A stretch of 64,000 nt of DNA from Gnetum montanum (taxonomy: Eukaryota > Streptophyta > Gnetopsida > Gnetales > Gnetaceae). Position numbers and translations under genes: made by a program. The notes beneath the pieces were generated by a model. The model was not told where the DNA came from and ran no database searches. It saw only the letters and a list, made by a program, of their open reading frames with translations. The stretch lies in contig MNCI01001338.1 in NCBI GenBank assembly GCA_015680685.1, forward strand, positions 60,001 to 124,000, read 5' to 3'. How positions within the stretch are numbered: the first letter of the stretch is position 1; each line of letters begins with the position of its first letter. This document shows, piece by piece, positions 45,260 through 56,640 of this stretch.

Positions 45260-47140
45260 ATAGGCATAAAATTTAAGATGAAAAATCTAGGGATGGAAGT
45301 AAGGGACTCATGAGACCCTTGATGTAGTAATAGGTAGACAATATTCATTATTACATAGATGCCTAGGCCATGAATTTTCACCAAGGGAATAGCTTAGGCA
45401 CATTGTAGATGGGTTGCAAAGAAAAACCAGAGAGACCCTTGGGGTTTACACCTAAGGAAGATTATCAAAAATGACTACCCATTGCATTCAAAGACTAATT
45501 GATCAAGTAACAAAAGAAGAAGGTGAGATAAGAATAATAAAAATCTAAAGAGTATAATAAAGATCCATTAATTTGAAAGAGAGGTGCATAATTCTGCAAT
45601 ACATAAGAGGAGGAAACCTTGGATTAGGCTATCCAGAAAAAGACTTTACCGATCCATAAATCTATAAGTGATATTGTAACCAAAGTAGAGAAAATGTGGG
45701 ATTTTGTAGATGAAAAATTTACAATTACATTAAAGATAGTGGAGGAAAGAACTAAGAAAGCCTTTGAAAAAGTAAAAGAAAGAAGAAAGAACCTAGATGA
45801 AAAGGCAAAGTTGCTTCATTATCTAAGTGCTCAGATACCAAATTCACAGATGAGAAAGGTTGCACTATGTGTTAGTATGAACATCCTAAGGGATGTTGTC
45901 TACTCATGGCACATCTACAAGAGATGGGGGCATATGCACTTAATCCTAAATTTGTTAAAAGACAAATCCAAATGGTTACCTTATCCTCAAGGTAACTACT
46001 GATAGAACCTTAAACCAATGTATTATCCTAGTGGAGCTTTGTCATAGTCATAGGAGCACTATTATTAGCAATGGCAACAACCTTAATCATGGGCTATGCC
46101 ACCACCTCATCAACAATGTCCATACAGACAGCTAGATTTGTATGGATATTTCATCTAATGTCTATTATCACTTAGTAATGCATTTTTTTAGACCCTAAAA
46201 TACCATCCAAAAAAATACCACATATTAATGTTTCCAAGGATTAATCCTAACTCATATGTACATCCACAAATAACTAGTCATTCTAATCAGCACATAAATC
46301 CTTTTTCACCAGTGCCACCTCCTGTTATTCAAGGGGACTTACCATCACAACCCCAACAGAAAAGTGCTACAAGGGTAGTTAATTTGCATGAGGGGATGGT
46401 TACCTACAATTCTCAACCTAGGAAATGAAAATTCTTTAAAACAAGTCTAGAAAGCACTCAGCAGATGGGAAACACATCTAATTCCATCCCATCTACATCA
46501 AGTCCTTCACAACATAGTAAGCTTCTAACTTCATCAAGTTCAAATGTTAGAACTATCATGCTCGCTTAGACTATAACTCATTGGATCAAGGCAAGGGCTC
46601 TCCCATAGAAGAGAATTAATCAAGGAAGTCCCTTAGTTTTTCTTCAAATAGTAAGACAAAAACCATGCAAAGCTCTACTGGATTTTGGGTTTGGAGTAAA
46701 TATGATATCTCATGACATGTATCAAACCAAGAACCTACCACCACTAAAGAAAAGTAACATTCACTTGGTGCTTGTAGACTAGTAAATCAAAGTTTCACTT
46801 GGATAGGTAAATAATATGATTACTACCATCAATGGCTCATCTTACCCTACTAATTTCCTAGTCATTCACATGGGTAAAAACAAGGAAGAATTTCCAATTA
46901 TCATGGGAAGAGCTTGGCTTAGCATCATGAATGCTAAGCTAGGAATTTATGATTTGTCCTTGGAAATTTTCAAGAAAGATGAGGCTAGAATCATACAAAG
47001 ATGAAGAGTTTCATGTACTACATACAATGATAATGGGTGAAATTGCATGTAATGAATTTGGACTATCAAATGAGAGGAGACTAAAGCAGTCAATAGATGT
47101 GTCAAAAAAAGATGTATGCAAAATTATCTGTATGCAGTAG

Positions 47141-50100
47141 CCACCCAACAAGAGGGCACCCAGTGACTAATTACAAGTGAAGAAACTCAATCCAACAAGT
47201 ACACAGAACTAGAGGAATATATTATTAGTACATATGTTGTAGAAATAGATAAGTTGGAATAGCTAAGAAAAAGGCACTCTTACCCTCAAAACAATTAGAA
47301 AGAATACATAGATTGGGGACACTTGAAGATCCCAAACATAATGGAACCAAAACTACTAGAATTGAAAGCCCTATTGGCAACATTAGAATATGCATTTCTA
47401 AACATCAAGAAGCTAGTGATTATCAATGCCAACCTAGACAAAGTGCATAAAAGGAAACTACTGGAATTGCTCAATAGATGACCTATAGTTTTTTCATCAT
47501 ATTATGATGAGATCATGGGAATTGATCCACGAATTTGCCAACATCGAATTTACACTGATTTTGTAGTCAAACCAAAATGCCAACATTAATGAAGTCTTAA
47601 TCCTAAACTCAAGGATGTTGTCAAGTAAGAATTGGAAAAGTTGCTAAAGGAAATATTCATCTATCACATTGCAAATAGTGAATGGGTCAGTTCTTTGGTG
47701 ATAATTCCAAAGAAGGAAGGTAAATGACACATCTACATTAACTTTTGGATGTTGAACTCGGTCACATTTAAGGATCACTTTTCATTGTCATTTGTTAATT
47801 AGGTCATAAAGATAATTTTAGGATAAGAGTATTATAGTTTTCTAAATGGGTACAATAGATATAATCAAATCAACATTGCACTTGAAGACCAAGAGAAAAC
47901 CACATTCACCAATCCATGGGGAATATTTGCTTACATATAGATGCCTTTTAGTCTTTGCAATGCACCAACAATCTTCCAGAGACTAGTCTTAAGCATATTA
48001 TAGTAGCAAATAGGCTATGGTATTGAAGTCTTTATGGATGATTCTTCCACATATGGGCTAAACTTCAAACAAGAACTAGACCAGTTAGAGTAAGTACTTA
48101 AAAGATGTATTCAAACCAATATGAATCTCAATTGGAAAAAGAACCATCTCATGGTTCAAGAAGACATAGTGTTAGGACACAAAGTATTCCATAAGGATAT
48201 TCAAGTAGATCCTGAAAAGATCAGAGTTATCTAGAACATCACTCAATGACCATAGACAGTGAAAGATGTAAGATCCTTTTTAGGCCATACGGGATGCTAT
48301 TAGAGATTCATTGAAAACTTTTCAAAGATAGCCAAATTCCTTATAGAACTCATGAAGAAGGATGCATGCTTTGAGTGGACTAAGTCATGTGAAAAGAAAT
48401 TTGGAGCTTTGTAGTAGAAATTGGTAGATACACCAATCCTCCATGCTCTAGACTAGTTAATACCTTTTCATATCATGATTGATGCTTTCAACTATGCACT
48501 TGGTGTAGTACTGCCACAACTTGAAGATCAAAAGAGACCTTACTACATACACTATGCTAGTAGGAGCATCATTGGAGCACAACTAAATTACATCACAATT
48601 GAGAAGGAGCTGATAGCCATGGTGTACACCCTTGAAAAATTCAAACATTATGTGCTTAGTTACCATATCTATGTCCACATTGATCATAGTGCCATCTGAT
48701 TTCTAATGAACAAGCCAGCAATTAGTCCTAGAGTGATAAGATGACTTATGATTCTTCAAGAGTTTGACATCATAATGATTGATAAGAAAGGGATACAAAA
48801 TGTAGTAGTTGATCATTTATCATGGTTGAAATGCAATTCAAATAATGGAGTGGAAGCTCTATCAGACCAACTTCTTGACAAGGACATATTTACTAAAATA
48901 GTAAAGACTGTAGATTCAATATGGAAGTCATGGACCACAAAGTATCTAATTGATCTAACAACACAAGAGCTTCCTATTGAGTGAATTAGAAAAAAATATG
49001 AACAATTCCTTCACACAGCCAAATGGTACATGGAAATAAATGGTAACTTGTACAAGATCTATACATATGGGCTCATTAGATGGTGTGTGCTAGATCTTGA
49101 CCAACAAAGAGTTTTACAAGATGTTCATGAAGGCCCATGTGGTGACCAGTATGTAGGGCATAGAATGACACTTAAACTACTAATGGTAGGCTAGTTTCAA
49201 CCTAATGTATTTAGAGATGCCCACATTTCTGCACAATCATGTAAACATTGCCAAAGAGATGGAGGAATTTGGCCAGATATGAAGGGCCACAACACTGGAT
49301 ACAACCATAGGGATCTTTTGATATTTGGGAAATTGGTTTTATGGGGCCCATTCAATCAATGTCAAATGAAAAAGTGTACATTATAGTGACTATGGATTAC
49401 TACACAAAGTGGCTAGAGGTAGTAACAATGAAAGATTGTACAACAAAAAACGCTACCAAGTTTTTTAAACAACACAAGGTGAATAGATTTGGATACTAAG
49501 AATTCTTATATCAGATAATGAAACCCACTTCACTAGTGCTACCTTTAAGAAGCTCATGCAAAAACTTGGGGTTAACCATAAACTAACAACACCATATCAT
49601 CCCCAAGAAAATGGTCAAGTTAAAGTCACTAATCATGAAATTACTAGAATACTCACTAGGACGATTAGTAGGTTTAGATGAGATTGGAGTATGAAATTAA
49701 ATGATTCTCTATGGGCCTATAGGACATCACAAAAATTACCTATAGGATATTTCCCATATGAGTTAGTTTATGACAAGTTTCCAATACTTCCAACCTAAGC
49801 AAAGCTTCACACTTTAGTTACTACCAGTGAACTTGACCTTGATTTGAGTTTAACCCAAAAGGAACATCTAATGAATCTGAAAATTCTAGATGAGAATCAT
49901 CTAGTAGCACTCATGGGAAGTGAAGTCCATAAGCATTACTCCAAAGTTAGGCATGATTCACAAATAAGGAATGTAATCATACAACCAGGTGATAAGGTCC
50001 TTTATTATAAACCTAGTCATTTACCCCAAAAAGCTAAATTCTAGACACTTTATGAGCAACCATACATTATGCACGTCACTTATCCATCTAGTGCCTCACA

Positions 50101-50230
50101 TGTTCATCACCCATCCTATCCACATAAGCTTATCCTTATCAATATCCAACAAGTCAAACCCTACTATGAATATTCCAAAGAATCTACCCAACCTACCCAC
50201 TAGTCTTCCACTTATTCTCTCTTTCATTTA
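47141..50230 (+). pseudogene. pol: Element C pol: reverse transcriptase, RNase H, integrase
   Basis: RT starts near 47630 (ANSEWVSSLVIIPKKEGK, FTNPWGIFAYI, MPFSLCNAPTIFQRLVLSI). The catalytic box VFMDDSSTYG is near 48030-48060 and GHTGCY-stop-RFIENFSKI near 48285. RNase H (48475-48984) has DAFNYALGVVLPQ, TIEKELIAMVYTLEKF and HIDHSAI. In the integrase the zinc-binding SCKHCQRDGG is near 49235, then TMDYYTKWLEVV, ISDNETHFTSATF and YHPQENGQVKVTNHEI, ending with KVLYYKPSHLPQKAKF near 50040. Stops and frame changes are frequent. The third integrase acidic position is Lys, as in Element 2. Confidence 0.85.
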
Positions 50231-51723
50231 CTTGATCTTCATAATAGTCATGGGGGGTATCAATCTACAACTGTAGGTACCCTAGTAAATTTTTCATTTT
50301 TCACAGTCTTTATTATTTTCGTATTCTTTAATACTTCTCATTTCTTAAATTTTTCATATTCTTTTACTTTTTTCAATTCTTTAATGTTTTCCATTTTTTT
50401 AACATTTTTCATTCTTTACACTTTGTCACAATTTTTACTATATTTTTTATTTCTTTTATACTTTGTTGCAAACCCTTTGTAAATAATTTTTATTACTAAT
50501 AAGACACATTGAATAAAGGCAAGATGTAGTCTAATAAGGTGAAAATTTTTGTATGTTATCAAGTCATAAGAGATTGATTATTCGAATAGTGAGCCCACAT
50601 AATCCATCCATCAATTCCATTAATAAGAGGTTCTTACCATGATCATAATGATATTCTTTTTCATCATACAATTAACAATAAGCTTGTGATCAATATACTT
50701 GGACCAAAAATTGAAAAACCAAGTGACAATGAAGAGGGTGTGACATTAAGAAAATTTCTGGATTCTTTTGGATTACTATTATGAGTTATATCATGTTGCT
50801 AGGGTTGTATTATATCCTTGTAGATCTAATAAAAAATGGGAGTAAGAGTAAAATAAGTGATACCTTAAAAGGTTGACATAGATCAAAAATAAAAGAGCAC
50901 AAAATAAATTTCTAGGGTTTCCACTAGAAAGACATGTTACCCATGCTTGAAGGTAGGTAACTTCTTACAAATCTAAATAGAATAACAAAGTGATATGAAT
51001 AAAACTCCTTCCTTGGACAATATATCAAGTGATGATACTTCTTGTAACATTGATAGTATTACAGTTGTAATTCCAAGAGATGAAATGATGCAGTGTCACT
51101 AGAATGTGGTTTGGACTTGGTTTGAATCTTAGACAAAATGGCTAGTGATTACTTTAACCACTAATAAAACACAAGAATTCATTATGCCTACGGTAAGACA
51201 CCTTACATCCCAATTTTTATAATCCCTTCTAAGTCCATCTCATCTCACTATTTGAATAGTCATAACTTGTAGTTTTGTGTAACATAGTGTCTTTTGCCCA
51301 ATTTGGTGGTACTAACATGTGTGTTTTTCTAAATATGCATGCACTACATTCAACTCCTTTAGTGCCTCAGGACACTTCTAGGCATGGTTATACAAGGGCA
51401 TTAAGAGCTGGAGCCTACTTTGGAAAGGAACCACTTGTATAAGTATTGTATCTTACATCTACCAAGTGATTCCACATCATCTTGAACCCTCCAACAACAT
51501 GAAACAATAATAAACACTTCCCATATCATCTCAAACTGTTCATTCTAATAACTTGAATCTATTACCCTTCTTACCCATTTGATAAACTTTCATAGTTCAA
51601 GATTTCTTATTTATGAACTTTCAATGATGAATTTTTGATAAAAATATGCATATTTGCATCATCCAAGCAACATTAAAACCTTCTGAACATCCAAAAGAAT
51701 CAATTTTTTTCATCAGACACTTA
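50231..51723 (+). other. Element C long 3' noncoding region
   Basis: It begins at TCATGGGGGGTATC (50249). It aligns in reverse complement with the 3' regions of D and E (for example TCATAAGAGATTGATTATTCG near 50565, and a form of the GTGGGTCCTCC block near 51400). T-rich runs are at 50290-50470. No coiled-coil ORF, internal TATA/palindrome block or other gene is seen. Confidence 0.55.
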
Positions 51724-51812
51724 TGAAAATTGAAATTTGTATGGCTTTAATATTGAGTCTACATCAATATCAGATCCTTGATGTTAGGTCCTTGATATCA
51801 GGTCACTCAAAC
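51724..51812 (+). mobile_element. Remnant of Element C 3' LTR (U3 only)
   Basis: AATATTGAGTC, ATCAATATCAGATCCTTGAT and CTTGATATCAGG look like the GATATC half-sites of a plus-strand U3. The sequence then switches at about 51813 to an LTR in the opposite orientation. The rest of this LTR (TATA, R, U5) is missing. Confidence 0.45.
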
Positions 51813-52354
51813 TCCTTAATCATCCGCATGCATCTTGGACTTCGTGTACTACTTTTGGGATTCCTAAGCATACATCACTCGAAACACTACTTGATATGCT
51901 ACTGGGTTACCACATAGTTACACTTAAATGTTTGTGATTATGTCATACTCATTCCATGTTAGCAATAGGAATAGTAAATGACAGTAAAATAAATATTAAC
52001 TAAGAAAACAACAATAAATAATTAACAATTAAACAATTAAAAACTAAGTGAATGCTACAATGATGGAGTAATCTCAATCTCTATTGCCGATTGTGTGCAT
52101 GTCCAAGTACATCACACTCGAACAAAGGTTCCATACAATTACAAGCATCACACTACAGGAATGCACTTGGGGAAAGAACTAAAAGCTAACAAAAAGATTC
52201 TAGACTCCTAAAACTAAACAATATCCTCCTTCCATGCGCCTAAGTGCTATATTTATAGGCTAACATAGGAATCATGATATCATATCCAAGCTGTGATATC
52301 ATGTATGCGATATTGTGTACCCAATATCAGGGTTTGGCAAACTGCAATTCATCA
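51813..52354 (-). mobile_element. Truncated 3' LTR of Element E
   Basis: 542 bp aligning with D's LTR from CCTTAATCATCC (39131) to ATTCATCA. The first 295 bp or so (the U5 side) are absent. Half-sites ATGATATCATATCC and TGTGATATCATGTATGCGAT are retained. The polypurine side TACCCCCACAACTG is at 52355. Confidence 0.8.
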
Positions 52355-52739
52355 TACCCCCACAACTGAATAAAAACTCATCCTCGAGTCAAACAAAATG
52401 AGGAACAAGTCTATTGGATTACACAGTGGATAGGTATGAGATTATGGATTGACTATGGATTATTTTATGCTACAGTATGGGATTAGAAAAAAAAAATTAG
52501 GACACCAGCACAAAATATAAAATACAAAATTATTTGGAACTCATGTGGTTCCTAGTGGAGGTGGCTCCTCCATGGGCTTTTTCCCTTTATCCTATGCTCC
52601 AAGCTTCTAAAATGGATACTTTTGAAGGAGTGCCTAAATTTTTTCCTCCTCTATTTGAGGATCATGTGCCATCCATACTAATGTTCCAATGTTTGACGAA
52701 GTCGACACCTCCCATGGACATGACAATTGCAGAAACATC
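52355..52739 (-). other. Element E sequence between 3' ORF and 3' LTR
   Basis: It is homologous to 39718-40110 of Element D. It starts with the GGACGAG-type end (minus, from 52389) and the polypurine tract. The plus-strand open frame 52534-52746 is antisense and has a counterpart in D, but it matches nothing I recognise. Confidence 0.5.
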
Positions 52740-55347
52740 TAATTAGCTTTGATGTACCATGCTACAAATATTCATCATTCCTCCTCATAAGCTCTAGCTT
52801 TATCTTTGAATTCCTAATAATTCGTAAGCCATCAAGCCAAGTCTACAGCAACATCCTTTTGGCCTTTGTAGGTAGCTTTTACCACCTCTAGTTTAAAGTT
52901 TGTTACCTCTAATTTTTGCAATGTCTTCTTATGTTTAGCAAACTCTATTTCATATTTGGCATAGGTGGCAGCTACGTATTTTTCTAGCTCATTCCTTGGG
53001 TGCCCTACTATTAACATGGCCAAGTTGGCATATCACAAATTTTCCAACTCCATATATTCTGTGAGGTCCTATATTTACAAGTCCTAGTTCTTTATTTCTA
53101 CTTGAAGGACAAAGGCATACGCATCTAGTATAGCTTGCTAGTTAGTGTGTTGAGCACTGAAGGAGTTAATGTGGTCCTTAGCCATACAGATCTCTTTTTT
53201 GATGATCTCCTTATACATCCCCATCTGATCACGAAAATGTTCTTTTAATTTTTTATGTTTCTTAGCCTCATTCTGCCACGCACTTATTTCAATGGCCATC
53301 TTCTACCAGATAGTGTATACCTCCTCCATTGAGAGGGTTATAATCTCTCTAGCTAAGTGACTTATGTCTTGGTTGACTCTTATTAGTTGTTCTCACATTT
53401 TCTGGAAACTTTCCTTGAGAACATTTTTCTATTTTTCAACTATCCTCAATCGAATATTTTCAGTAGCAAGGAGTTTATTTTTTTCTTCTAAGGCCTTAAG
53501 TGCTTTTGCATGTGCATATGTCTGAGTTTGTGCTTTTGAAGTATCCCAATCAACCTTCTCCTTTTCCATTACCATCTTTTTATTCTCCACTAGAAATTTA
53601 TTTAGCTACTTTGTCCTAAATAATTCTAATTGATCGGCTGGAACAAGTTGGGACGAATACCACTATTTAGCTTGTAGGGCAACAAATTTTTCTTGGAGTC
53701 TCCTCAACTCGTCTTCTACATGTTTGACCCTAACCTCAGCCATGACCATCTTTTCCTTAGTCGAAATGAGATTTGATTTTGTGGCTATGACATCTTGGGG
53801 GATGTCAAAAAAAGATGTCATTACTTGTCCTATTCATAGCAAGTGATCTAGAGAATCCTCATGTTCTGCAGGAGTCATTGAGGTGTCTGCTAGAACTTGA
53901 GCATCATGTGCTCTTGTGAAATCTCTACCGATGGAACAACAAGGACATTAAATAATTCTTTGATGTGATCTGCGACCACCTCTATTACCCTAGCTACATC
54001 CTAGTGTTGCATGACCACCACTGTGGCACCTTCACTAGTTTCTAATTGTACTTGAAATGATGCAGTATTTCTTGAGATCTGTTGTGACTAATGCAATTCC
54101 CCTACTTCTGTTTGTATTGAGACCTCACCCCTTGCATGATCAATTGATATGATGGGTTGTATGACATCGTTGATCACCTTGAAGAGATTGGCCTCATCCC
54201 TACTTCCCCAATTGAATATTTCTACGATGGCCCTGAGATGGCTCATCGACGGTTGGTAATCTTGCAGCAGTGGTGATGGTTACTGGTCTTGCTAACTTGT
54301 GGGCTACATGCTAGGCCCTGCTTCTTGTTGTTGGCTAAGCCTCATTTCTGGAAGTTACCTAGGCCTTACTATTTAAGGTGCAATGGGCCCAACCATCTAT
54401 TCTTATTTAAGCTTCAATGTCTCACCAACATATTTTCTTAGTTCTAGTGGCTTCAATAATTCGATGTATGAAGCATTTTGAGCTTTTTTGGGAACATCAT
54501 TAGTGTACCCTATAATTCCAGCACACCAGCACAGCTTCCTGATTAGACAGGGAAAGAGGAGTGCGAACTTTCCTATCTTTCATTCCTCAAACAACCTCAA
54601 TATCTCTATTAGATACAAATGGGGCATGTTAGCATCAAACTTGCTCATCAAGATCGCACTTCCTCTGGCCGCATAGGTAGAAATCCTATTTAACCCCTTT
54701 GTTGGGAAAATGTGATAGGTGCCAATGTTAAAATAGATTCTTTTTTCAAGGGTTAGTTCTCCATATGTTTTGTCTTCTTTGTCGTATGCCCTCTTTAGCC
54801 ATACTTTTCTTACATTAGCATTAGAGTAAGTGGATAGATGAGTAACTTTAGGCCTGTATTTAGAAGATTCAGAACCTCTGGAATGGCCTTTGTATCAAAA
54901 TCAATTAATATTCCACCAATGTTTATGGTGGTACCTTCCTCTTTATTATGCCAAAATTGATAGGTTTCCCCCAAGAACCATTCTCCACTTTTCGAGAGGA
55001 TAGGCCATAGTGGAGATCCCTTGAGTTGATCCTTGACTAGTTCAAGGGTGAATTTGGTAAAAAAGCAAAAATTAAGTTCCACAATCACTACAGCAAATGT
55101 AGACCTTTCCTGAATGGCTTGAACACATTCTCGGGACAACGTGAAATGTTGTCCTTGTTTGGGTGCCCTACCTTCTCCACCTTCTACTTGATTGGATTGT
55201 GCAGTAACAGAGGTTTATTGATGGATGTTGAATGATTATGCCTCCTATTCTACATATTCCGCATGAGGTCCTTGGCCTTTTGCCTCTTCTTAGATGTTTA
55301 GATGCACCTCGAGAAGGTCCTCCATGTTTTTCTAATTTAGGGGTCAT
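52740..55347 (-). pseudogene. Element E 3' ORF: conserved N-terminal domain plus coiled coil (degenerate)
   Basis: The ATG is at 55345-55347 (MTPKLEKHGGPSRG, parallel to MAPKPRHPRDEGPS in G and MAFKRGQQGGPSEG in D). The N-terminal domain at 55139-54810 (SKSGEWFLGETYQFWHNKEE, AIPEVLNLLNTG) matches G at 1030-1260. The long Lys/Glu/Ala/Gln-rich part (about 53900-52830) includes EFAKHKKTLQKLEVTNFKLE and TYKGQKDVAVDLA, collinear with EFQVHKATKQMLATVNTKLK in G. Stops are frequent. The length (about 2.6 kb) and order match G, so this is one gene family shared by two subfamilies. Function unknown. Confidence 0.6.
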
Positions 55348-55609
55348 TTGTAATCACACAAAGATCAATTGTTAGTAAGGTTATTTAAAGAAGTTCAATT
55401 ATCTCATACCTTACTCATTGCCTTTAATAAATTTTGAATTCTTACTTAGTGTGATTTTAGAGTTAGAAGTTTTTTCAAGAAAGTTTCCCTAAAAGTTTTA
55501 ATGTCAGGTCAAATTTACTTAGGTGACTCCAATTAATAATTTAAATGATTTAAGTTAAGGAAGAAAATTAGTCTGGCATGAGTTCTTAACATTTCTTAAT
55601 ATTACTTAC
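55348..55609 (-). other. Predicted intron upstream of Element E 3' ORF
   Basis: The minus strand reads GGGGTAAGTAAT at the donor (55609) and TTGTGTGATTACAA directly before ATG at 55347. The homologous site in D reads TTGTGTGATTATAG, so the final AG has decayed here. The size (262 nt) is close to the 228-nt intron of G. Confidence 0.45.
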
Positions 55610-55852
55610 CCCTATGATATCCTTTGAGCAATGACGAATTTCAAAAAAAATTTGCACAAATTCTACTGTATCCCTCCCCCACAACTGGGTTACACCGAGT
55701 TTAATTAAGTTTGATCAAAAGAGAAATCAGAGCATTAACGAGCGAGATATTGACAATTGAATGTTAGATGCTCAAAGCACTAAAAACTGTGGAAGAAAAT
55801 AGTAACAACTCCTCGTGCATCAACTGTTAAAAATGACTTGTACACATGCAGG

Positions 55853-55955
55853 GGCCCCCATATATATAGGTTTTATAAACACGATATCGCATATGCAATA
55901 GTGCGTACCCGATATCACACGGGACTTGATACTGGGTACCCAATATTGTGTCCTA
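55853..55955 (-). promoter_or_regulatory. Internal U3-like promoter block of Element E
   Basis: On the minus strand, half-sites GGTACCCAGTATC, GATATCGGGTACGC and GCATATGCGATATCGTG precede TATAAAA (plus 55871-55877), then CCTATATATATGGGGGCCCC. The order (palindromes, TATA, 250 nt, donor, intron, ATG) repeats that of Element G, and the half-sites repeat those of the LTR U3. The block is inside the element, about 3.5 kb from the LTR. Element D lacks it through a deletion matching about 55540-56120. Confidence 0.6.
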
Positions 55956-56640
55956 TCTAAAATAGGGTACTTATTAAAATTGATGAATTTTCAAGTTTTC
56001 ATGGCCAAAAATGAAGGATTCGAGGTAGATTGGAAAGGTCTCGAGTAATGTCAAGTGGACATTAAGGCATCAAAAGTGTAATGAAGTGGAATTATACAAT
56101 GAAGTTCTTTGAATAGGGTGAGGAAAAGGGACATGTAGTGATGCAAATGAATGTTTGGTTAAAATAATGATAAAGGAAAGAATAGATTCAACAACATAGT
56201 ACTTGGAGGGTATAAAATGATGTGTTGGTGTGCAACAAGTATAAATTACAAAAGTCATGCAAGTGGGTCCTCCTCAAAGCAGGTTCCAACCTATCATTCC
56301 CTTTTGTAACCATACCTTAAAATGTCCATAGGCACTAGAAGGGTTAAATGCAACAAAACACACATGTTAAATACCACATTTGTAACAAAACACACATGTT
56401 AAATACCTCATATGTAACAAAACACACATATGGTAAACACACATATGCAACAAAACACACATGTTAAATACCTCATATGTAACAAAACACACATGTTAAA
56501 TACCACTACGATGAGGTATGAATTTTATGCCACACAAGATATAAGTTATAAGTACTTGGATCATGAGATGATATGAATCATAGAAGGGATTGCAGAGATC
56601 CAGACATGAGGTAACTTTTGATCCCCCATGGCTAAGCTTT
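55956..56640 (-). other. Element E 3' noncoding region with minisatellite
   Basis: It contains AGTGGGTCCTCCTCAAAGCAGG at 56262. At 56350-56506 an imperfect 32-bp minisatellite (TAACAAAACACACATGTTAAA then TACCTCATATG) is present about five times. D has a single copy near 40757. No gene is seen. Confidence 0.65.

Larger units (their letters stand above)
37640..47140 (+). pseudogene. gag: Element C gag and protease (split by Element D)
   Basis: The start is at 37640 (MASNKDQPSLAKEIRRS). The gag core begins at about 38600 (FECGYNTNPQHHLQHFHDAC, AEGWYKSLELKSIKFW, LFNEKYQTYSQ) and is cut at 38835 by Element D. It resumes at 45265 with RHIVDGLQRKTRETLGVYT near 45410. The zinc-like motif CTMC-stop-YEHPKGCC with AHLQEMGAYAL is near 45865-45935. 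A Pro/Gln/Asn linker (46228-46428) is followed by the protease: PCKALLDFGFGVNMISHDM near 46655 and FPIIMGRAWLSIMNAKLG near 46890. Many stops are present. Confidence 0.8.
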
